A stretch of DNA of 6,025 nucleotides, from assembly GCA_037445775.1 (NCBI GenBank), contig JBBIJX010000072.1:1-6025 (forward strand), read 5' to 3'. Below are positions 1 to 4,812 of the stretch, piece by piece. Every line of letters starts with the position of its first letter. The first letter of the stretch is position 1. A program made the translations under genes and the position numbers. Under the pieces are notes generated by a model that saw nothing but the letters and a program-made list of their open reading frames with translations, was not told where the DNA came from and did no database searches. Origin of the DNA: JBBUX01 sp037445775 (lineage in GTDB: Bacteria > Actinomycetota > Coriobacteriia > Anaerosomatales > PHET01).

Positions 1-1138
1 GAACGCTCAGAATCGAATCGAGGAGACGCGGAGGGAGCGTCTGGACCTCGTCGAGCACCACAACGCTGCGGGCGATCCGGTGGTTCTTCCTACAACGACC
101 GGGACGGTTCGAAAAGAGGCTCTCGAAGAACTGCACCGTGGTGGTGACCACGATGGGCGTGTCCCAGTTCTCCGCCGCAAGTTCTTGCCACTCGTCACCT
201 TGACCCGCCGAACGCCACTCCACCGATGAGTGGTGCTCGAGAACGGCACGGGCGACAGGAAGCTCGCGGCGAAAGGCCTCGGCTGTCTGGTCGATGATGC
301 TCGTGTATGGGATCGCGTAGATGACTCTCTCGAGACCATTCAACCTGGCGTGACGCAATGCGAAAGCTAGCGACGACAGCGTCTTGCCGCCCCCGGTGGG
401 TACTGTGAGGCTGTAGAGTCCGGGTGGTCCTTCGGCGGCGCGAAGACAGTCCTCGTGAACACGACGCCGCACCGTGTTGACTTCCGTCGTCGGTGTCTCC
501 TCGATCTTGCGTCGCAGTGAAACGGTGAGCTGTCGGTCCAGTTCCGCGATGCTGGGGAAGCCGCCTCTTTCGTCCGAGGTGTCTGGCAGGAAGTGTGCCT
601 CGGTGTCCAACGCATCAGCATCAACCAGGCAGGAGTACACAAGCCGCGCGAGCACATCCGCGTCCAAGGGCGAGGTCACGAGCGACGTCAACTCACGGAG
701 AGCCCCTTCCATGTCACCCGCAGACGGAAGGGAGCCCGCCGCTTGTGCGCGATCGATCACTTCCTGGCTGTCGTTGAGCGGCATGCTCTTGGCTTCTGAC
801 GGGGACACGAGCCCGCCGTGGTGCCCGAGTATGACCAGCGTAAGCAGGTCGAGCGACCCCCGCAGGAGGCGAGCTCCGGCCGTCTTGTGGCCGGGGCCTC
901 GTCTGGGCGACTGCTTTCCCACACACTTCGCCGCATGCGCATCCCGTAGGTAGGACTGGAACTCCTCGGAATACTTGCCGACGTCGTGGAGGGCTCCCGC
1001 AAGGCCAGCCAGATCGCCAGCCCCCAGTCCCTCTCCGAAACCACGCGCGATCAGCGACACCTGGCGCAAGTGACGATTCAGGAGTTGCCACTGTCCGCCA
1101 ACATCGGCCGGGGTGTGAGCATAGGCCTCAACGGTCAC
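1..1138 (-). CDS. cas3: CRISPR-associated nuclease-helicase Cas3 (HD + helicase), 3' end outside window
   Basis: Cas3 is recruited by the type I Cascade complex; it nicks and unwinds target DNA with a superfamily 2 helicase and degrades it with an HD nuclease. The 379 visible residues show the HD domain first: AHT near residue 8, HDVGK (51-55), GHKTAGA (83-89), GHHGG (105-109) and YSCLVDADALD (168-178). The helicase follows, with Walker A PTGGGKT (247-253), IPYTSIIDQTA (276-286), VVTTTVQFFESLF (330-342) and motif II as DEVQ (363-366) followed by LPP. The HD and helicase parts are fused, and the wording of the helicase motifs resembles type I-C Cas3 as I know it; the subtype is inference. The frame is open to the left edge, so roughly half the protein is missing. 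I chose GTG 1138 because a strong Shine-Dalgarno lies just upstream and the family normally begins a few residues before AHT. The frame is also open further upstream to ATG 1315, which lacks a ribosome binding site. Base composition is less GC-biased than in purH or pabB. Confidence 0.95.
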   Translation of the reverse strand, partial: MTVEAYAHTPADVGGQWQLLNRHLRQVSLIARGFGEGLGAGDLAGLAGALHDVGKYSEEFQSYLRDAHAAKCVGKQSPRRGPGHKTAGARLLRGSLDLLTLVILGHHGGLVSPSEAKSMPLNDSQEVIDRAQAAGSLPSAGDMEGALRELTSLVTSPLDADVLARLVYSCLVDADALDTEAHFLPDTSDERGGFPSIAELDRQLTVSLRRKIEETPTTEVNTVRRRVHEDCLRAAEGPPGLYSLTVPTGGGKTLSSLAFALRHARLNGLERVIYAIPYTSIIDQTAEAFRRELPVARAVLEHHSSVEWRSAGQGDEWQELAAENWDTPIVVTTTVQFFESLFSNRPGRCRKNHRIARSVVVLDEVQTLPPRLLDSILSV

Positions 1139-1434
1139 ATTGCCCTCCCTTCCTGCACGCAAAGTGTAGCCGACCGCTGTGACATCGCTTCTCGCACCCG
1201 GATCCCAAGAGATGGTCCCGATGAGCTCCCTCCGGGTCACGGTACTCGCCGGGCTTGAGAAGCCCAAGTAGGTGCGACGCGGCTCCCTCGCGATACTTGA
1301 ACTCCGCAGCGACATCAGGCTTCAGGAGCGTAGTGCCACCGAATTCGAAGGGCATTCCGCCCGCGCGCCAGACAGACTCACCTCTGCCGTGCCCGTCACC
1401 GAAACGGTGATGACCTCATCTTGCAGCAACGCGG
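1128..1434 (-). pseudogene. Unrecognised, probably decayed coding sequence upstream of cas3
   Basis: No intact gene is convincing here, but protein-like sequence appears in successive minus-strand frames. Around 1384-1440 one frame reads TALLQDEVITVSVTGTAE. From about 1377 to 1235 a second frame reads like a normal protein (MPFEFGGTTLLKPDVAAEF, then HLLGLLKPGEYRDPEG). From about 1234 to 1139 the first frame, which is also the cas3 frame, takes over (RELIGTISWDPGARSDV, then AVGYTLRAGREG). The 75-codon frame from ATG 1355 to TGA 1128 is formally open and overlaps the cas3 start by 11 bases. It has no ribosome binding site, and its C-terminal third is rich in Cys, Arg and His, as out-of-frame reading often is. 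The best explanation is one older gene broken by small indels, perhaps continuous with the SEC-C fragment just upstream. I do not recognise a family. A short real gene at 1128-1355 is the main alternative. Confidence 0.3.
1143..1153 (-). promoter_or_regulatory. Ribosome binding site of cas3
   Basis: Read on the minus strand this is GGAAGGGAGGG, ending 4 bases before the GTG at 1138. It is the strongest Shine-Dalgarno in the region and decides the cas3 start in favour of GTG 1138. The ATG at 1140 is out of frame and is followed directly by a stop. Confidence 0.75.
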
Positions 1435-1609
1435 TCACGTCTCCACCACGTGCGTCGGACGACCAGCGGCGGGCTCCTCGCCAATACAACAACGCTCGTA
1501 CTTCTTGCCGCTCCCGCATGGACACGCGTTTGCGCCCGACCGACTTCGGAGGGTACTCGCGGCAGGGTCTTGTGCCCCCAGTTTGCCCCGCGCCCCTCTT
1601 AGGGGCCAA
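1435..1609 (-). pseudogene. Frameshifted SEC-C zinc-binding motif protein fragment
   Basis: The minus-strand frame ending at TGA 1437-1435 contains CPCGSGKKYERCC (1486-1524). This is a full SEC-C motif (CxC, eight residues, CC), the zinc-binding tail known from SecA and many small or multidomain proteins. That frame has no ATG, GTG or TTG between the upstream stop near 1641 and the motif, so it cannot be started as it stands. The residues that normally precede the motif (consensus like GRNDPCPCGSG) are in the next frame, where TTG 1609 opens a reading of MAPKRGAG followed later by EYPPKSVGRK. Restoring two bases near 1528-1531 would join them as VGRNDACPCGSGKKY. The TTG lies in the T-tract of the tRNA terminator and has no ribosome binding site, so the true N-terminus may also be lost. 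Alternatives are a sequencing or assembly error, or programmed frameshifting. The four other protein genes in the window read through without frameshifts, which argues against poor sequence quality. Confidence 0.5.
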
Positions 1610-1635
1610 AAACTAACGGCGACCGAAGTCGCCGC
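1608..1635 (-). terminator. Intrinsic terminator after tRNA-Glu
   Basis: On the minus strand an 8-base-pair stem (1635-1628 with 1623-1616, core GGCGAC/GTCGCC) closes a TTCG tetraloop (1627-1624) and runs into TTAGTTTTT. It starts 11 bases after the encoded CCA of tRNA-Glu, so it ends the tRNA-Lys/tRNA-Glu transcript. It also isolates the cas3 side from the tRNA promoter. Confidence 0.9.
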
Positions 1636-1645
1636 AGCTCAGATG

Positions 1646-1721
1646 TGGTGCCCCCAGGGGAATTCGAATCCCCGTTGCCGCCTTGAAAGGGCGGAGTCCT
1701 TGGCCGCTAGACGATGGGGGC
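1646..1721 (-). tRNA. tRNA-Glu (anticodon UUC)
   Basis: The 76-base gene folds as a complete cloverleaf. The acceptor arm GCCCCCA (1721-1715) pairs perfectly with TGGGGGC (1656-1650), followed by discriminator A 1649 and an encoded CCA (1648-1646). The anticodon stem is CCGCC/GGCGG with loop CTTTCAA (1689-1683), giving anticodon TTC at 1687-1685, which reads GAA/GAG. The T arm contains the usual GATTCGAAT core. It lies 5 bases downstream of tRNA-Lys, so both are probably processed from one precursor. Its 3' end faces the cas3 side, the usual orientation for a tRNA integration site, but no duplicated 3' end is seen in the window. Confidence 0.97.
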
Positions 1722-1726
1722 GCATG

Positions 1727-1802
1727 TGGTGGGCCGTGCAGGTCTCGAACCTGCGACCTTGGGATTAAAAGTCCCCTGCTCTGCCAGCTGAGCTAACGGC
1801 CC
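1727..1802 (-). tRNA. tRNA-Lys (anticodon UUU)
   Basis: A 76-base cloverleaf: acceptor GGGCCGT (1802-1796) pairs with ACGGCCC (1737-1731), then discriminator A 1730 and an encoded CCA (1729-1727). The D arm has the standard TAGCTCAGCTGG(C)AGAGC form. The anticodon loop is CTTTTAA (1771-1765), anticodon TTT at 1769-1767, reading AAA/AAG. The T arm has GTTCGAGAC. The outermost anticodon-stem pair (G1776 with A1760) is mismatched, a minor irregularity. It is the first gene of the two-tRNA operon and follows a leader of about 50 bases. Confidence 0.97.
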
Positions 1803-1858
1803 GGTCGAACAACCTGCTCACCGTACCCTGCCTCGGGCCTAGGCACGAAGCGAACGAT

Positions 1859-1887
1859 AGTCTAGCCGCCTGTGATAGGGCGGTCAA
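1859..1887 (-). promoter_or_regulatory. Sigma70-type promoter of the tRNA-Lys/tRNA-Glu operon
   Basis: Minus strand: -35 TTGACC (1887-1882, five of six matches to consensus), a 17-base spacer, and -10 TAGACT (1864-1859, four of six). Transcription would begin near 1852, about 50 bases before tRNA-Lys. Spacing and position fit a vegetative tRNA promoter. Inverted repeats overlap the -35 element and fill the spacer (see findings). Confidence 0.7.
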
Positions 1888-1920
1888 CGCACCGCCTTCG
1901 TGGTGCTAGCATAGCGGCAG

Positions 1921-1926
1921 GGAGGT
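1921..1926 (+). promoter_or_regulatory. Ribosome binding site of the MscS-family gene
   Basis: GGAGGT lies 7 bases before ATG 1934 and supports that start. No convincing plus-strand promoter is visible between the tRNA promoter and this site; the best -10 candidate, TAGCAT at 1907-1912, lacks a matching -35. Confidence 0.8.
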
Positions 1927-1933
1927 CCGTCCG

Positions 1934-2953
1934 ATGCTCAAATCGATACTCGCAACACCCGGAGCCCTGCTCACGTTCGCCCTGTGCACGGGAGTCGGGC
2001 TCCTGCTCGACGTCGCACTGTCGCGCGTCGTGACCGCCCGGGCGACGGCGGCACGCTCCACGACGCTCGCCCAGCTCTCAGCGGGGTTGCGTGGCGCGCC
2101 CACCGCCATCGGCGCGCTCGCGGGACTGTGGGCGCTCGAGCGCATCGTGCCGCTCGGCGCGAGCGTGAGCCGTACGCTCGATCGCGTCTGGCTCGCGCTG
2201 CTGGTCCTCGTCGTCACCGCGTTCGCCGCGCGTATTTCGGGTCGCGTCGTACGCGCGCTCACCGAGCGCGAGGACACGCCGCTGCCCAGCGGAACCATCT
2301 TCGTGAACCTCACCCGCGCAGCAATATGGCTGATAGGCGGGTTGACGCTCCTGAGCACACTCGGCATCTCGATCGCGCCGCTGCTCACCGCGCTCGGTGT
2401 AGGCGGTCTCGCCGTGGGCCTCGCGCTGCAGCCCACGCTCGAGAACGTCTTCAGCGGCATTCAGCTGCTCGCGTCACGCCAGATCAAGCCAGGCGACTTC
2501 ATCCGCCTCGAGACCGGCGAAGAGGGTACGGTGATCGACGTCACCTGGCGAAACACACTCGTCCAGAAGCCCACGAACGACATCGCGATCGTGCCGAACT
2601 CCGTTCTCGCACGGGCTACTGTGACGAACTACTCCACCGAGGGCCGGTTCGTGCTCGTCGTGCCGGTCGCGTTCGCGTCGGCCGGTGACCCTGACACCGT
2701 TGAGCGGGTCGCGCTCGAAGTGGCTCGCGAGGTCGCGGCCGAGGTCGATGGCGCCGTACGCGACGTCGAGCCGGGCGCACGCTTCGCAGACCTCACGCCC
2801 CCGGCGGCGGTGCTCAACGTCACGATCATGTGCCACTCGTACCAGGAACGCATCGGCGTGCGGCACGAATTCGTTCGCCGGCTCGCCCGTCGCTTCGCGG
2901 CGGAGGGCGTCGAGGCCCCTCCCGTGCCGTTCACAGCCGCGCGCCCTCGCTAG
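1934..2953 (+). CDS. MscS-family small-conductance mechanosensitive ion channel
   Basis: MscS channels open under membrane tension and release solutes during hypo-osmotic shock. The 339-residue product has hydrophobic segments at about 9-30, 55-75, 84-100 and 122-143, then the pore-lining helix region at about 146-175. That region carries the family's Gly/Ala-rich packing pattern (LLTALGVGGLAVGLALQPT) and NVFSG. The MscS beta domain follows directly: SRQIKPGDFIRL (181-192), GTVIDVTWRNTLVQ (198-211), IAIVPNSVL (218-226) and TNYS (231-234). A C-terminal alpha/beta cytoplasmic domain runs to the end, with a short Pro/Arg tail. It is somewhat longer than E. coli MscS (286 residues), having about two extra N-terminal membrane segments, so it is MscS-like rather than a proven mscS orthologue. 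ATG 1934 is supported by GGAGGT. It is divergent from the tRNA operon and converges on the pabB-pabC gene with 3 bases between stop codons. Confidence 0.93.
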   Translation: MLKSILATPGALLTFALCTGVGLLLDVALSRVVTARATAARSTTLAQLSAGLRGAPTAIGALAGLWALERIVPLGASVSRTLDRVWLALLVLVVTAFAARISGRVVRALTEREDTPLPSGTIFVNLTRAAIWLIGGLTLLSTLGISIAPLLTALGVGGLAVGLALQPTLENVFSGIQLLASRQIKPGDFIRLETGEEGTVIDVTWRNTLVQKPTNDIAIVPNSVLARATVTNYSTEGRFVLVVPVAFASAGDPDTVERVALEVAREVAAEVDGAVRDVEPGARFADLTPPAAVLNVTIMCHSYQERIGVRHEFVRRLARRFAAEGVEAPPVPFTAARPR

Positions 2954-2956
2954 CGG

Positions 2957-4798
2957 TCAGCTGCGCCTCTTGCCGAACGCGTCGTCCACCGCGTCAGCGA
3001 CCCGCGCGCCCGCCTCACCGCTGCGCCCGCGCACCGGTACGAACCCCCCGACCGCATTGCTGAGCCACACCTCGTCCGCCACATCGAGGTCAGCGCACGT
3101 GAGCGCCGCCTCGGAAGCGTCGATGTCCAAGCGGCGCGCGGCGTCGAAGACGAGCTCGCGCGCGACACCCGCGACGGCGGGAGGCGACGGCGGGGTGCGC
3201 ATCACACCGTCGCGCACCAGCCACACCGTCGAGGTCGAGCCATCCACGAGGCCTCCGTCCGGGGTATGCAGCACCGCTTGGTCCGCACCCATGAGTTCGG
3301 CCGCGCGATGCGCGCGATCCCAGAAGCGCCGCGCCGCAGGCTTCGCCGCGCCCAGCGGGAGATCGGGCGCGTGCGCCACCTCGACAAGCGCGACCACTGG
3401 CCCGCCCGCAACCGCGAGTGACGACGGCTCGATGGTGTGCCCCACGGCGACCGAGCCGTCAGGCGTCACTGTGACGCCCACGCGCACCGCTGCGTTGCCC
3501 GCGCCGAGCTCGCGCAGCTCGCGCGCGACCGCCTCGCGCACCCGCGCGAGCACGCTCGGGCCTGCGCCGCCCGCTGCGAGCCGCGCGAGGTGACGGTCGA
3601 GCAGCGGTACGCTCCCGCCCCGCGCGCGCATCGTCTCGCGCAGCCCGACCTCCGGCGTACCGTCGCCCGTCACCGGTGAGGCCTTCAGGAGCAGCTCGAG
3701 GTGTTCGGCCGCGACGTCTGACTCGAACGTGATACCGCACCCGGACCCGTAACGCGCCGCGTCCTCAGAGCCGCCCACGCCCTCGAGCGTCCTGATGAGC
3801 ACGGCAGAGTCGAGCTCGCCCGGCACCGCCACAAGGAGCGCGCCGCAGTACGCGCCTCGCTCTGTTGCCTCCAGCTCGTCGATGATGCGCATCGCGGCGA
3901 TCTTCGGGGCGCCGGTCACCGAACCGCACGGGAACACCGCCGAGAGCAACGTGGCGAAAGAGGCACCCGTTGCCAGATGCCCGCGCACTGTCGAGACGAG
4001 CTGGTGACAGTAGGGCGCGCTCACGACCTCGTATAGCGGCTCGACCGTGACGGTGCCCGGCACGCAGCACGCGCCGAGGTCGTTGCGCTCCAGGTCGACC
4101 ACCATCACGTGTTCGGCCCGCTCCTTGGCGTTCTCCGCGAGTTCGCGGGCGAGCGCCGTGTCCGCCTGCGGCGTCGCCCCCCGCGGCCTCGTTCCCTTGA
4201 TGGGCTGGATCTCGACGATGCGGGCGGCGTCGAGCGAGACCGTCTCGCGACGCACTCGCACGAAGCGCTCCGGAGAGACGCTCGCGATCCACGGAACCGC
4301 GCCCGGCACGCCCTCGAAGAGCGCGGCCATGTCGGCGGGAGCGCGCCGGGTGAGATCCGCGAATGCCTCGGCCGGCGAAGCCGACGTCAGGCGTCCTGTC
4401 AGCCGCGCGGTGAGGTTCACGACGTAGACGTCGCCGACGGCGATACGCTCCCGGATCTCGTCGACGCGCGCGCGAAATGCGCGGCCCCCAAGGTCCCACA
4501 TCGCGTCGGCGAGCAACGGCTGGCGCGCGTCGGGTGTCGCGGCGGGGCGGAGCGGGCCCTGCGCCGTGCGCGCGAAGCGCACCACCGAGCAGCTCCCGTC
4601 GTAGCGGGCGAGCACGGCGGTCAGCCCGTCGCCGGAGCCCTCGAACGCAGCCTCGAGCGCGGCCGCCGCCTCGGCGATGGTGACGTCCCCGCGCACTTCG
4701 ACTGGGTCCGTCGCTTCGAGCGCTTGCCCGCCGAACCAGCCGCGCGAGGATGCGGGAGCGAGCACCAGCCGCACTGCGGCCTCGCGCGCGCCCGACAC
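2957..4798 (-). CDS. pabB: Aminodeoxychorismate synthase component I / aminodeoxychorismate lyase fusion (PabB-PabC)
   Basis: The N-terminal part (about 1-375) is a chorismate-binding PabB. It converts chorismate and ammonia to 4-amino-4-deoxychorismate. The C-terminal part (about 382-600) is a fold-type IV PLP enzyme of the PabC type that releases pyruvate to give 4-aminobenzoate for folate. PabB motifs: PIKGTRPRG (199-207), whose Lys201 is the PabB-specific nucleophile where anthranilate synthases have Ala; VVDLERNDLG (233-242); FPCGSVTGAPKIAAMRIIDE (289-308); RGAYCGA (314-320). PabC motifs: LRETMRARGG (386-395), PLLDRHLARL (398-407), the likely PLP lysine K486 in GAAKPAARRFWD, and VDGSTSTVW (518-526). 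The 613 residues fit known PabB-PabC fusions, whose PabB N-terminal region is short. GTG 4798 has an AGGGAGG site 7 bases upstream, within the end of purH. The ammonia-supplying glutaminase PabA is not in the window. Choice of PabB over TrpE is firm because of PIKGT and the fused lyase. Confidence 0.94.
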   Translation of the reverse strand: MSGAREAAVRLVLAPASSRGWFGGQALEATDPVEVRGDVTIAEAAAALEAAFEGSGDGLTAVLARYDGSCSVVRFARTAQGPLRPAATPDARQPLLADAMWDLGGRAFRARVDEIRERIAVGDVYVVNLTARLTGRLTSASPAEAFADLTRRAPADMAALFEGVPGAVPWIASVSPERFVRVRRETVSLDAARIVEIQPIKGTRPRGATPQADTALARELAENAKERAEHVMVVDLERNDLGACCVPGTVTVEPLYEVVSAPYCHQLVSTVRGHLATGASFATLLSAVFPCGSVTGAPKIAAMRIIDELEATERGAYCGALLVAVPGELDSAVLIRTLEGVGGSEDAARYGSGCGITFESDVAAEHLELLLKASPVTGDGTPEVGLRETMRARGGSVPLLDRHLARLAAGGAGPSVLARVREAVARELRELGAGNAAVRVGVTVTPDGSVAVGHTIEPSSLAVAGGPVVALVEVAHAPDLPLGAAKPAARRFWDRAHRAAELMGADQAVLHTPDGGLVDGSTSTVWLVRDGVMRTPPSPPAVAGVARELVFDAARRLDIDASEAALTCADLDVADEVWLSNAVGGFVPVRGRSGEAGARVADAVDDAFGKRRS

Positions 4799-4805
4799 GA
4801 CCGAG

Positions 4806-4812
4806 CCTCCCT
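4806..4812 (-). promoter_or_regulatory. Ribosome binding site of pabB-pabC overlapping the purH stop
   Basis: Minus-strand AGGGAGG, 7 bases before GTG 4798. Its first two bases are the AG of the purH TAG stop codon (4813-4811), so a ribosome terminating on purH sits on this site. This favours translational coupling. Confidence 0.75.

Larger units (their letters stand above)
1803..1933. other. Divergent intergenic region between the tRNA operon and the MscS gene
   Basis: It holds the minus-strand tRNA promoter, a roughly 50-base tRNA leader, two small inverted repeats around the -35 element, and the plus-strand ribosome binding site of the channel gene. No further gene is visible. Confidence 0.7.

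Noticed and set aside
474..953. Plus-strand 159-codon open frame opposite cas3
   Set aside because: It is Ser/Arg-rich with no motif and lies wholly antisense to a convincing cas3 coding frame.
1..1138. CRISPR repeats near cas3
   Set aside because: Reading both strands shows no regularly spaced repeat of 25-40 bases anywhere in the window.
1421..1768. Plus-strand 115-codon open frame running through the tRNA-Glu gene and into tRNA-Lys
   Set aside because: It is antisense to tRNA genes; its GNSNPRCRLERAESL text is the typical artefact of translating a reversed tRNA-Glu.
1609..1800. tRNA-flanking attachment site
   Set aside because: No second copy of the tRNA-Glu 3' end is present in the window, so an att pair cannot be supported here.
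1907..1912. TAGCAT as a plus-strand -10 for the MscS gene (with TG upstream)
   Set aside because: No -35 at the right distance, and the start of transcription would fall on the ribosome binding site.
2685..3593. Plus-strand 302-codon open frame across the mscS/pabB-pabC junction
   Set aside because: Very rich in Ala, Ser, Arg and Thr, overlapping two genes with clear domains; a high-GC shadow frame.
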